A stretch of DNA of 55,321 nucleotides, taken from NCBI RefSeq assembly GCF_001425265.1, contig NZ_LMEC01000024.1:327867-383187 (forward strand). Reading direction: 5' to 3'. The notes below the pieces were generated by a model. It worked only from the letters and a program-made list of their open reading frames with translations. It ran no database searches and had not been told where the DNA came from. How positions within the stretch are numbered: position 1 is the stretch's first letter; each line of letters opens with the position of its first letter. A program made the translations under genes and the position numbers. Shown here one piece after another: positions 7,470 to 15,203 of the stretch. Origin of the DNA: Massilia sp. Root418 (GTDB lineage Bacteria; Pseudomonadota; Gammaproteobacteria; Burkholderiales; Burkholderiaceae_D).

Positions 7470-8963
7470 ATGAACAGCCCCACCACCAGCGGCGGCAGCT
7501 TTGCCGCCTTTACAGCATTTGCCATCCGCACCGCCACGCTGGCCGCCGCCGCAGCCGTCGCGGCGGCCGCCTTCGGCGCGAACGCCGGCGCTCCCGCCGC
7601 GCCGCCGACCCAGCCGCCCGGGGAAACGCCGGGCCATCCGCCGGGCCCGCCGGCGGAACATCCCACCAGCTACATGAAGGTGGACATCACCGAGGACTTC
7701 AGCGTCACCCTGGCGCGCATGCGCGCCGCGCGCGCCGGGCTGATGCAGCGCCAGCGCTCGCTGCTGGCCCAGCGCTACGACCTGGGCAACCGGCCCAGCG
7801 GCGCCAGCATGTTCCGGGGCAAGCCGGTGCAGGGCGGCGTGCGCGTCAGGCTGCCCGCAGGCCTCAGCTGGCAGCGCCTGGCCGAGCTCGGCCCCGACGA
7901 GATCCGCGCGCGCGACCTGTTCCCGGCCGGCTTCCTGCCGCTGCCGCACCCCAACCACGCCGAGGGCGGCATGCTGTTCCCGCAGTTCGAGATCGATGAA
8001 CTGAAGCGCCAGGAACAGCGCGACCTGACCCGCTTCGACCTCGACTTCGACCTGCCCGACCATTTCCTGCCCGAGTTCCCCGCCCCCATTTTCCTCACCA
8101 CCCGGCCCGACCTGGGCGACGTCTCCGGCGGCAAGCTGCTCACCATCGACAACTTTCACGGCATGTTCAACGGCCTGCTCAATCCCAAGCAGCTCGAAGG
8201 CCTGCGCCTGCTGCTCACGCCCTTCCCGCAGCAGCAGTTCAACCAGACCGAAGACCGCCGCTCGGAGCGTCCCAGCCGCGGCGTGGCCTGCCTGGACTGC
8301 CACGCCAACGGCCACAGCAACGGCGCCACCCACCTGGTGGGCGACATCCGCCCGCAGATCTTCCGTCACCGCATCGATACGCCCACCTTGCGCGGCCTCA
8401 ATATCCAGCGCCTGTTCGGTTCCCAGCGCGCGCTGAAAACCGTGGAAGACTTCACCGAATTCGAGCAGCGCGCCGCCTACTTCGACGGCGACCCGGTGAT
8501 CGCCACCAAGAAGGGTGTCAACCCGCTCGAACGCGGCAGCCAGGTGCACTTCATGGCCGAGTTCCAGGAATTGCTGGACTTCCCGCCCGCACCCAAGCTG
8601 GGCATCACCGGCAAGCTCATCCCGAAAATGGCAAGCGAGAGCGAGTTGCGGGGCCAGGCGCTGTTCTTCGGCAAGGCGCAATGCGCAAGCTGCCACGCGG
8701 CGCCCTACTACACCGACAACCTGATGCACAACCTGAAGGCGGAGCGCTTCTACAAGCCGCGCATGGTCAACGGCATGATGGCCACCGCCGACGGCCCCAT
8801 CAAGACCTTCCCGCTGCGCGGCATCAAGGAATCGCCGCCCTACCTGCACGACGGCCGCCTGCTGACCCTGGAGGACACCGTGGAGTTCTTCAACCTCATC
8901 CTCGAGACCCGGCTCAGCGACGCCGAAAAGTCCGACCTCACCGCCTTCCTGCGCACGCTGTAA
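7470..8963 (+). CDS. exported diheme c-type cytochrome (peroxidase/MauG-like C-terminus)
   Basis: 497 residues. The N-terminus is a long Ala-rich signal or anchor segment, then a Pro-rich linker (about 45-70). Two heme c sites are present: CLDCH near 273-277 and CASCH near 405-409. The C-terminal third (hydrophobic run, 'FPLRGIKESPPYLHDGRLLTLEDTVEFF') is like the diheme cytochrome c peroxidase/MauG family, whose axial His/Met lie in such stretches. Periplasmic electron transfer or peroxide reduction is inferred. An AGGAGAG site precedes the ATG. No maturation or redox partner is adjacent. Confidence 0.85.
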   Translation: MNSPTTSGGSFAAFTAFAIRTATLAAAAAVAAAAFGANAGAPAAPPTQPPGETPGHPPGPPAEHPTSYMKVDITEDFSVTLARMRAARAGLMQRQRSLLAQRYDLGNRPSGASMFRGKPVQGGVRVRLPAGLSWQRLAELGPDEIRARDLFPAGFLPLPHPNHAEGGMLFPQFEIDELKRQEQRDLTRFDLDFDLPDHFLPEFPAPIFLTTRPDLGDVSGGKLLTIDNFHGMFNGLLNPKQLEGLRLLLTPFPQQQFNQTEDRRSERPSRGVACLDCHANGHSNGATHLVGDIRPQIFRHRIDTPTLRGLNIQRLFGSQRALKTVEDFTEFEQRAAYFDGDPVIATKKGVNPLERGSQVHFMAEFQELLDFPPAPKLGITGKLIPKMASESELRGQALFFGKAQCASCHAAPYYTDNLMHNLKAERFYKPRMVNGMMATADGPIKTFPLRGIKESPPYLHDGRLLTLEDTVEFFNLILETRLSDAEKSDLTAFLRTL

Positions 8964-9147
8964 GCCCACCCGCATGTATGGCCCGGTATAGCCGCCGGGC
9001 AGCTCCGGGTGCAGCCGCCGGATATAGCGCCTATATCCGGCCGCCGCCAGCAGGGATCGAGATTCCACACTACAATGTTTGTCCGGCCGCGCCCGCCATT
9101 TTTCAAGCAGGGCGCAGGCACTTGTCGTCCCGCATCCAGGAGTCCTT

Positions 9148-10344
9148 TTGACCACCAATCCCACCGTCGCCGCGCCCGGCATTTCTTCGGGCATGGTACT
9201 GCTGCTGGCCAGCGCCACCGGCCTCATCGTCGCCAACCTGTATTACGCCCAGCCGCTGGTCGGCCCCATCAGCCAGGCCACCGGCTTGTCGCCCGGCGCC
9301 GCCGGGCTGATTGTCACCCTCACGCAAATCGGCTATTGCCTCGGCATGCTGTTCGTGGTGCCGCTGGGCGACCTGCTGGAGAACCGCCGCCTCATTGTCA
9401 CCTGCCTGGCCGCCACTTCGGCCGCGCTGCTGGTGGCCGCCAGCACCAGCAACGCCGGACTGTTCCTGGCCGCCGCGCTGTGCATCGGCCTCGGCTCGGT
9501 GGCCGCGCAAGTGGTGGTGCCGTTCGCCTCCCACCTGGCGCCGCCGCACATGCGCGGCCAGATCGTGGGCAAGGTGGTGTCCGGCCTGCTGCTGGGCATC
9601 ATGCTGGCGCGGCCGGTGTCCAGCCTGGTCACGGACGCATTGAACTGGCACGCCATCTTCGTGCTGTCGGCCATCGGCACCGCGCTGCTGGCGGTGCTGC
9701 TGCACTACAAGCTGCCGCGCCGCCAGCCGGTGTCGTCGATGCGCTACGGCGCGCTGCTGGCCTCGCTGTGGCAGCTGCTGAAAAGTACCCCCATTTTGCG
9801 CCGCCGCGCGGCCTACCAAGCCTGCATGTTCGGCGCCTTCAGCCTGTTCTGGACCACCGTGCCGCTGGTGCTGGCCCGCCAGTTCAACCTGTCGCAGACC
9901 GGCATCGCGGTCTTCGCGCTGGCCGGCGTGGCCGGCGCGGTCGCCTCGCCCTATGCGGGCCGGCGCGCCGACCACGGCAAGAGCCGCTCCACCACCGTCA
10001 TGGCGCTGGCCGCCGCGCTGGTCGCCTTTGGCGCGCCGCTGCTGATGGAGGGCGGCCGCGTGTTCGAGCTGGGCCTGCTGGTGGCCGCCTCCATTGTGCT
10101 GGACGCGGGCGTATCGGCCAGCCTGGTCACCGGCCAGCGCGCCATCTTCGCGCTGGGCGAAGACGTGCGCAGCCGCCTGAACGGCTTGTACATGGCCATC
10201 TTCTTTTGCGGCGGCGCCATCGGCTCCTCGCTGGGCGCGTGGATGTATGCGCACCACGGCTGGCACGGCGTGCTGCTGACCGGCCTCGCTTTTCCGCTGG
10301 CCGCGTCGCTGGTCTACGCCACCGAGTTTCTCGGCAAGGAATAG
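9148..10344 (+). CDS. MFS transporter
   Basis: 398 residues from a TTG start at 9148, chosen because AGGAG lies 5 nt upstream. An in-frame ATG at 9079 has no ribosome-binding site and adds 23 polar residues. About twelve hydrophobic helices are visible in two halves. The motif 'VVPLGDLLENRR' after helix 2 corresponds to the MFS loop 2-3 signature, with a related 'AGRRADHGKSR' after helix 8. The subgroup resembles drug or metabolite efflux permeases, and the cargo is unknown. It may be cotranscribed with the hydrolase 111 bp downstream, although an inverted repeat lies between. Confidence 0.9.
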   Translation: MTTNPTVAAPGISSGMVLLLASATGLIVANLYYAQPLVGPISQATGLSPGAAGLIVTLTQIGYCLGMLFVVPLGDLLENRRLIVTCLAATSAALLVAASTSNAGLFLAAALCIGLGSVAAQVVVPFASHLAPPHMRGQIVGKVVSGLLLGIMLARPVSSLVTDALNWHAIFVLSAIGTALLAVLLHYKLPRRQPVSSMRYGALLASLWQLLKSTPILRRRAAYQACMFGAFSLFWTTVPLVLARQFNLSQTGIAVFALAGVAGAVASPYAGRRADHGKSRSTTVMALAAALVAFGAPLLMEGGRVFELGLLVAASIVLDAGVSASLVTGQRAIFALGEDVRSRLNGLYMAIFFCGGAIGSSLGAWMYAHHGWHGVLLTGLAFPLAASLVYATEFLGKE

Positions 10345-10405
10345 CGCTCTCCCCTAAGCAAGAGCAAGGGCAGTCCTTATAGCAGACGTGCGGACAGGGC
10401 AAAGC

Positions 10406-10431
10406 TGGCAAAGTGCGAACGTACTTTGCCA
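10406..10431. promoter_or_regulatory. inverted repeat before the hydrolase gene
   Basis: TGGCAAAGT and ACTTTGCCA form perfect 9-bp arms around GCGAACGT. Two more inner pairs would give a GAAC tetraloop as RNA. It ends 12 nt before the AAGGAGAG ribosome-binding site of the hydrolase. There is no T-tract, so an operator or 5'-UTR hairpin is likelier than a terminator. Confidence 0.5.
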
Positions 10432-10455
10432 CCCCTACTTTTCAAGGAGAGAACC

Positions 10456-11097
10456 ATGTCCTACAACACCCTGCTCAACCCGCAAGACTGCGTGCTGGCC
10501 CTGATCGACCACCAGCCGCAGATGCTGTTCGGCACCATGTCGCACGAACGCACCGCCCTCTTGCACAATGCGCAGATCCTGGCCAAGACGGCCAAGCTGT
10601 TCGGCGTGCCGACCATTCTCACCACCATCGCTTCCGAAACCTTCAGCGGCCACCTGGTCCCTGAAATCCAGTCCGTGTTCCCGGACCAGAAGCCGATCGA
10701 CCGCACCTCCATGAACTCGTGGGAAGACCAGAACTTCAAGGACGCCATCAAGGCCACCGGCCGCAAGCGCGTGATCATCGCCGGCCTGTGGACCGAAGTG
10801 TGCGTGACTTTCCCCACGCTGCAGATGCTGGCTGAAGGCTACGAGATCTTCGTGCCGACCGACGCCTGCGGCGACACCACCGTGGAGGCGCACGAGCGCG
10901 CCGTGCAGCGCATGATCCAGGCCGGCGCCACGCCGACCAACTCGCTGCAATGGATGTGCGAACTGCAGCGCGACTGGGCGCGCGGTGAGACCTATGACGG
11001 CTGCATGGAGATCTTCAAGGCCCACTCGGCGTACGGCATCGGTGTACGCTACGCCAAGCAGATCCTGGGCGAGCACGCGAACGAAGGCGGCAAGTAA
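10456..11097 (+). CDS. isochorismatase-like cysteine hydrolase (YcaC-like)
   Basis: 213 residues from the ATG at 10456 with AAGGAGAG directly upstream. Isochorismatase-fold signature: Asp18 in 'ALIDHQ', a basic residue near 83 and Cys116 in 'AGLWTEVCV', the nucleophile of amidase-type members. The sequence pattern resembles E. coli YcaC, an octameric hydrolase of unknown substrate. It is cytoplasmic. The gene is followed by an inverted pair of REP-like palindromes in the convergent gap. Confidence 0.9.
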   Translation: MSYNTLLNPQDCVLALIDHQPQMLFGTMSHERTALLHNAQILAKTAKLFGVPTILTTIASETFSGHLVPEIQSVFPDQKPIDRTSMNSWEDQNFKDAIKATGRKRVIIAGLWTEVCVTFPTLQMLAEGYEIFVPTDACGDTTVEAHERAVQRMIQAGATPTNSLQWMCELQRDWARGETYDGCMEIFKAHSAYGIGVRYAKQILGEHANEGGK

Positions 11098-11103
11098 TGC
11101 AGT

Positions 11104-11135
11104 GGCGGGTTACGGCTGCGCCTAACCCGCCCTAC
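11104..11135 (-). repeat. REP-like palindrome, copy 2
   Basis: Reverse orientation: GGCGGGTTA at 11104-11112 and TAACCCGCCCTAC ending at 11135. With copy 3 it forms an inverted pair with the GTAG ends facing each other across 40 bp. It follows the hydrolase stop by 6 nt. Confidence 0.8.
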
Positions 11136-11175
11136 GATGTTTTGGGTGCGTTATGCCGCGCCTGCGCGCGCCGCC

Positions 11176-11209
11176 GTAGGGCGGGTTAGTGCGCAGCACG
11201 TAACCCGCC
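11176..11209 (+). repeat. REP-like palindrome, copy 3
   Basis: GTAGGGCGGGTTAG to GTAACCCGCC. It is the second half of the inverted pair and ends 4 nt before the stop codon of the minus-strand gene at 11214. Confidence 0.8.
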
Positions 11210-11213
11210 GGCC

Positions 11214-11675
11214 TCAATGCGCCCAGATGCGCAACTGGCCCTGCATCCACATGCTGCCGTTGATGTTGACGCTGCCCATGCTGCTGGTCACCGGCGCTTG
11301 CGGGTCGTTCTGCACGCTAAGCGATTCGAAGCCGAAGTTGGTGTATTTCACGTAGCCCGGCAGGGTCAGCGCCACGTAGTCTCCGCCGTCGGGCTTGCGC
11401 TCCACGCTCAGGCCCACGCCGAACATGTCGATCACGCCGCGCACGTTCTTGATGACGACGTAGCGGTTCGGCCCATCTCCCCCGAAACCCAGCGACAAGC
11501 GGCTGTCCGCCACCGCGCCCACCAGCGCCGGGTCGTTGATGACAATGTGCGCCGCGAACGCGATGCCGTCGCGCGCCGATACCTGCCCCAGTTCCTGGTC
11601 ATCCAGCGCCCGCAGCGGCGGTGCGGCCTGCGCCAGTCCACAGCACAGCAGCAAAGGGAATAAGGTCTTCTTCAT
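11214..11675 (-). CDS. exported DUF6160-like protein ending in WAH
   Basis: 153 residues with a signal peptide (MKKTLFPLLLCCGLAQA, cleavage near 17). Directly after it comes 'LRALDDQELGQVSARDGI', the DUF6160-like opening shared with the other exported proteins of this cluster. The C-terminus 'GSVNINGSMWMQGQLRIWAH' closely parallels the end of the 171-residue protein at 13485. Its start overlaps the stop of the upstream gene by 4 bp (ATGA), indicating translational coupling. In Acinetobacter, proteins with this opening are annotated as putative pilus (Fil) components; structural or surface function here is inferred. Confidence 0.8.
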   Translation of the reverse strand: MKKTLFPLLLCCGLAQAAPPLRALDDQELGQVSARDGIAFAAHIVINDPALVGAVADSRLSLGFGGDGPNRYVVIKNVRGVIDMFGVGLSVERKPDGGDYVALTLPGYVKYTNFGFESLSVQNDPQAPVTSSMGSVNINGSMWMQGQLRIWAH

Positions 11676-12607
11676 CGGCGGAACTTGATGTCGAGGTACT
11701 GGATCTCGATCGCGCCGATGCGCGACGAGCCCAGGTCCACCACCGGTTTGCCCGGACTGGTGAACGCGATGTTGTCGATCTGGAGGCCGCCCGCCGGCGC
11801 CATGCCGCTGCCGTTGCGCGCGTCCGGCCAGCCGATGCCGATGTGCAGGCGCGGCCCGCTGTCGTCGTTCAGCGCATTGAGCACGCCCGGCTGCGCCGCC
11901 ACGTCGGCCAGCTGCCACGGGCGGCTGGTGATATTGCCGTCCGCGTCCACCGCGCCGATGCGGATGCCGCTCAGGGCCATCTGCTCGCCCGTGTCCGCAC
12001 GCCCATTGGGGCGGAACGCGAGCTGGCCGATGTCCATGCGCAGGCCGACGCCGAAAGCGATGCCGTCGTAGCCTTGCGGCGTGGAGAATTGCAGGCCGCC
12101 GCCGTACCAGGCCAGGTCGCGGATGGCCACGCTGCCGTTGTTCAGTGCCATGCCGTCCGCGTTCACGCCCCAGTCGTACGCCAGCTGCCACTTCTGCTCG
12201 CCCAGTGCGTTCACGGGAAAGGCCAGCTGGATCACGTCGGCCAGGCCGGCGGCACCGGACACGATGTCGAGCTTGTAGGGATCGGCGAATGCGCTGCTGC
12301 TGTCGCTGCGCGATGCGGACAGCTTTTCCTTGTAGATGCTGGCGCCGTTGGCCGTGGTGTAGCGCATGCGCACGTCGCCGCTCATGGCGAAACCGGACAG
12401 GTCGAAGCTCACGCCGTCGCGCCCGCGCACGGCGGACAGCGCGGCGTCCGGCAGCGGTTCCATCGCCTGCGCGCAGACGCCCAAGCTCAGGCACAAGCTC
12501 AGGCACTGGCTCAGACCCAACGCCAGCGCAGGCTTGCCGATGCGGCCTGCGGCGCGCGCCGGCGCCGGGCCCGCCGCGGCGCGGCCTGGCCTGCTGCGGG
12601 CGGCCAT
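11672..12607 (-). CDS. exported DUF6160-like protein, second of the cluster
   Basis: 311 residues. A basic N-terminus precedes a hydrophobic segment (about 28-47), then 'MEPLPDAALSAVRGRDGVSF' (49-68), the cluster's characteristic motif. The rest is beta-rich with many Gly/Asp turns. It ends 'IGAIEIQYLDIKFRR', related to but not the same as the WAH ending. The ATG at 12607 abuts the upstream stop and gives a long Arg-rich lead; a start nearer the hydrophobic core (around residue 25) cannot be excluded. It overlaps the next gene by 4 bp. Likely periplasmic or surface exposed. Confidence 0.75.
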   Translation of the reverse strand: MAARSRPGRAAAGPAPARAAGRIGKPALALGLSQCLSLCLSLGVCAQAMEPLPDAALSAVRGRDGVSFDLSGFAMSGDVRMRYTTANGASIYKEKLSASRSDSSSAFADPYKLDIVSGAAGLADVIQLAFPVNALGEQKWQLAYDWGVNADGMALNNGSVAIRDLAWYGGGLQFSTPQGYDGIAFGVGLRMDIGQLAFRPNGRADTGEQMALSGIRIGAVDADGNITSRPWQLADVAAQPGVLNALNDDSGPRLHIGIGWPDARNGSGMAPAGGLQIDNIAFTSPGKPVVDLGSSRIGAIEIQYLDIKFRR

Positions 12608-13408
12608 TCAGCGCCCCTTCGGCAGGTTGGGCGGCGCCATGCCGTTGGTGGACAGCGCGGTCAGCTTGTCGCGCCAGTTCAGCCACACGCCGGCCTGCGC
12701 CATGTCCGGCGCCGTGCCGCCGGCGGGGGCGGCAAACTGCACGCCGGTTTTCAGGATCGAGATCCAGAAGTCGCGGCTGGGACCGGAAGCGTCGCCGGCC
12801 GTCACGCCGCCCAGCTGCACCATCGGCAGACAGGGCGCGGTGCAGGCGCCGTCCCAGCGCTTGCCGCCCAGCGCGTCGCTGCGCGAGTCCAGCAGCAGGC
12901 CGCTGCCGTCGGGCGCATTGGCGGCCACGCGCAGGGAGCCGGACAGGCTGTTGATCTTCAGGCCCACATCGCCGCTGATGCCATCGAAGCCGAACCGCAT
13001 GCCGACCACTTCGCGCGCGCCGCCGTCCACGTTGGGCTTGTAGACGAACTCCATGTAGGGATTGGTGATGCGCACCAGGCGCTGCGCGTCGGTGCCGTCG
13101 CTGCGGCCGAACTGCAGCAGCGGCATGTCGATGTCGGCGCCCAGGCCGTTGCGCGCGGCGTAGCTGTATTCGCCCAGGCGCATGGTGCGGAAATTGGCGC
13201 TGAGCGTGACGTCGGCATCGAGTGCGATGCGCGAGAAGTCGTAGCCGCCCAGGCTGGTGTTGCTCATGGCGATCAGGCCCTGGCCGCGCGTGCGCGACAG
13301 TTCGTCTTCCGTCAGCGGCTGCATCTGCGCGCGGCAGTCCAGCGCAAGGAAGACGGACGAGGCAAGCAGCAAGGCTGCGGCGCGGCGCGCCGGAAACGTG
13401 ATGGTCAT
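12608..13408 (-). CDS. exported DUF6160-like protein, third of the cluster
   Basis: 266 residues with a signal peptide (cleavage near Ala27), then 'MQPLTEDELSRTRGQGLIAM' near 29-48. This variant of the motif has G-Q-G instead of G-Q-D-G. The body is predicted beta-rich and contains a Cys pair 'GACTAPC' near 187-193 that could form a disulfide in the periplasm. Its stop touches the next start with no gap, so 12608-11214 reads as a translationally coupled unit. No enzyme motif is seen. Confidence 0.75.
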   Translation of the reverse strand: MTITFPARRAAALLLASSVFLALDCRAQMQPLTEDELSRTRGQGLIAMSNTSLGGYDFSRIALDADVTLSANFRTMRLGEYSYAARNGLGADIDMPLLQFGRSDGTDAQRLVRITNPYMEFVYKPNVDGGAREVVGMRFGFDGISGDVGLKINSLSGSLRVAANAPDGSGLLLDSRSDALGGKRWDGACTAPCLPMVQLGGVTAGDASGPSRDFWISILKTGVQFAAPAGGTAPDMAQAGVWLNWRDKLTALSTNGMAPPNLPKGR

Positions 13409-13484
13409 GGGATGTCCTGCAAGGTGGGAACAGGCGGACGGACACGCGGGTAGCGCGTCCGCCGCTGGCCGGGATGGCTGGGGA

Positions 13485-14000
13485 TTAGTGCGCCCAGATC
13501 CAGACTTGGGTACCGCGCAGGTCGATCTGGTTCATGGCCATCGAACCGTAGGACGCTGCGTTGTTGCCCATCTTGATCGCGTCAACCGACACGTTCAGGA
13601 ATTTGCCGGCGGCTACCTGCACGTCGGCCGGGATGGCGATCTGCACCACGTCGCCGCCGGTGGCAGGGTTGTAGAAGGTGCCGGGGTTGGTCACGCCGGC
13701 GGCGCCCGCCGCTTGCAGGAAAGACGCTTTCGACAGGATGTCGATGCTGGCGGCGATCAGGCCGTTGACCTTGATGCCGTTGAAGCTGACCGAGCCGCCG
13801 CCCAGGCCGGTGGTGGTGTCGACCGCGTCCGTGTCGGTGTACACGAAGGAATCGATTTTCACGTTCAGGTTGGCGGCAATCGACACGCCGTCCTGGCCGG
13901 TCACGGCGCTCAGTTCAGCGTCCTGGATCGGGGTCATGGCGGAAGCCGAGAAAGCCAGGGTAGCCAGGGCAGCTGCAACAGCGGTTTGGATCAGTTTCAT
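13485..14000 (-). CDS. exported DUF6160 family protein (FilA-like)
   Basis: 171 residues: clean signal peptide (1-21), then 'MTPIQDAELSAVTGQDGVSI' at 22-41, the fullest form of the DUF6160-type motif in the window. The body is Gly/Ala/Val-rich, and the last residues are 'GSMAMNQIDLRGTQVWIWAH'. Size, signal and opening resemble the FilA putative pilus protein annotated in Acinetobacter (memory-based). It is the first gene of the leftward group, with GGAGAT before the start and an AT-rich promoter region shared with the rightward operon. A 76-bp gap follows, so it may be expressed more strongly than the genes behind it. Confidence 0.8.
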   Translation of the reverse strand: MKLIQTAVAAALATLAFSASAMTPIQDAELSAVTGQDGVSIAANLNVKIDSFVYTDTDAVDTTTGLGGGSVSFNGIKVNGLIAASIDILSKASFLQAAGAAGVTNPGTFYNPATGGDVVQIAIPADVQVAAGKFLNVSVDAIKMGNNAASYGSMAMNQIDLRGTQVWIWAH

Positions 14001-14053
14001 GGTGTATCTCCAGTATTGTGGTTGGTATGGATGGATGCGCTGCGGGTGCTCTT

Positions 14054-14070
14054 AATATTGTGCGAATATT
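14054..14070. promoter_or_regulatory. AATATT-N5-AATATT repeat in the divergent control region
   Basis: AATATT (14054-14059), GTGCG, AATATT (14065-14070), followed by AT-rich AATTAAATTT. Each half is itself palindromic. It lies 54-70 nt before the 171-residue gene on the minus strand, in a 407-bp gap (14001-14407) otherwise without genes except the small leader ORF. A regulator site or promoter core is plausible; the AraC-type protein at 18403 is a candidate binder. Confidence 0.4.
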
Positions 14071-14308
14071 AATTAAATTTATGATATGGGCCGCGCCGTG
14101 CCGCGGTCCATCGCAACGTGTTGACCGAAAAAGCCAACCGCCGGGCCTGGAGAGCCACTCCCAATGAGCGCTGTGTTGCAAGCGTGCCGCATGCGCTAGG
14201 ATGCCCTTAGCACCACCGTCTTCCCTGCACGATAGAGGAACAAATCTAATTTTTTTACTGCCGAGCCGGGAACTTTCATGCGTTAATAAATTACAAAAAA
14301 GACAAAGA

Positions 14309-14340
14309 GCGAACCGTCAAAAATAAGCACGGTCGTTCGC
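14309..14340 (+). promoter_or_regulatory. 5'-leader hairpin before the C39 peptidase operon
   Basis: GCGA-ACCGT pairs with ACGGT-(CGT bulge)-TCGC around an A-rich 11-nt loop. It sits about 20 nt before a short ORF and 70 nt before the peptidase start. No known riboswitch core was recognised. It could affect translation or mRNA stability. Confidence 0.35.
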
Positions 14341-14357
14341 AACGGAGACATGGGCCA

Positions 14358-14414
14358 ATGAAGAAATCACTGTTGGGGCGCGGGACGCCCCAGGGACAGG
14401 TGCAGCCATGCTGA
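14358..14414 (+). CDS. possible 18-residue leader peptide
   Basis: ATG at 14358 with GGAG 10 nt upstream reads MKKSLLGRGTPQGQVQPC, then TGA at 14412-14414. The TGA overlaps an in-frame ATG of the C39 peptidase (TGATG at 14412-14416), a layout typical of translational coupling. Alternatively the gene contains a frameshift and these residues belong to the peptidase's signal sequence. It is too short to judge by codon use. Confidence 0.35.
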   Translation: MKKSLLGRGTPQGQVQPC

Positions 14415-15175
14415 TGCTACTGCTCGGCGTGGTGGCCGTCCTGATCGGCGGCACCGGCATGGTGTCGCGCCACGCACCGCAAGACCGTCCGCAGGGCCAA
14501 TACGAGATGCCGCAAGCGCTGCTCGGCGGCGGCAGCTACAGCCAGGCGGTCGCCATGGAGCCGCACTCGCAGCTCAAGTACCGCCACATCGTGCGCCAGG
14601 CTTACGACTACAGCTGCGGTTCGGCCGCGCTGGTGACCATCCTGAACTACCACATCGGCCTGGACGTGAACGAGCAGCAGGCCATGGAAGGCATGCTGGA
14701 AAAGGGCGAGAAGGAAAAGATCATCGAACGGCGCGGCTTCTCGCTGCTGGACATGAAGCGCTACGCGGCCTCGCTTGGCGTGAACGGCGCCGGCTTCCGC
14801 GCCGAGGTGAAGGACCTGATGGCGCTGGCCGAACCGGCCATCGTGCCGATCGACTACGCCGGCGCCAAGCACTTCGTGGTACTGCGCGGCATACGCGACG
14901 GCGTGGTCTACATCGCCGATCCCTCGGCCGGCAACATCGCCTTTTCGGTCGAGGAATTCGCCACCCTGTGGGACAAGAACACCCTCTTCATCCTGTCGCC
15001 GCCCAAGGACAAACCGGCCCTGGCGCTGCTGGCCCTGACCGACCGTGAACTGGGCGTGGCCGACATGGACCGCATCACCGACCGCGGCCGCCTGGGCGGC
15101 ATCAACAACAGCGCCCAGCTGCTCGAACGCGCGCTCAACTCCGGCGTCTCCGGCACCTGGATGCACCGCCACTGA
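14408..15175 (+). CDS. C39 family peptidase (FilB-like), no ABC transporter
   Basis: 255 residues. A hydrophobic N-terminus (1-19) acts as signal or anchor. The papain-like C39 catalytic set is visible: Gln64 (oxyanion), Cys70 in 'YDYSCGSAAL', His155 in 'KHFVVLRG' and Asp171 in 'IADPSAG'. C39 domains normally trim double-glycine leaders inside bacteriocin ABC exporters; here the peptidase stands alone and faces the periplasm. In Acinetobacter a similar stand-alone C39 protein is annotated as FilB. Start 14408 or 14414 (overlapping the leader ORF stop). It heads an operon of seven tightly packed genes. Confidence 0.85.
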   Translation: MLMLLLGVVAVLIGGTGMVSRHAPQDRPQGQYEMPQALLGGGSYSQAVAMEPHSQLKYRHIVRQAYDYSCGSAALVTILNYHIGLDVNEQQAMEGMLEKGEKEKIIERRGFSLLDMKRYAASLGVNGAGFRAEVKDLMALAEPAIVPIDYAGAKHFVVLRGIRDGVVYIADPSAGNIAFSVEEFATLWDKNTLFILSPPKDKPALALLALTDRELGVADMDRITDRGRLGGINNSAQLLERALNSGVSGTWMHRH

Positions 15176-15203
15176 TTTCTGAAACCTAGCTAAGGACTTG
15201 CCC

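Noticed and set aside
6258..9236. Long minus-strand open frame of 992 codons
   Set aside because: Shadow of the flavin monooxygenase and cytochrome genes in high-GC sequence: amino-acid composition is dominated by Arg/Ala/Gly/His and no domain is recognisable.
14001..14407. c-di-GMP (GEMM) riboswitch in the control region
   Set aside because: Looked for because of the MshEN domain. A weak resemblance near 14128-14150 (AAAAGCC...CCGGGCCT) lacks the rest of the GEMM core, and no second conserved loop was found.
14408..15175. Bacteriocin exporter
   Set aside because: The C39 domain has no transmembrane exporter or ATPase domain, and no small double-glycine peptide gene was found nearby.
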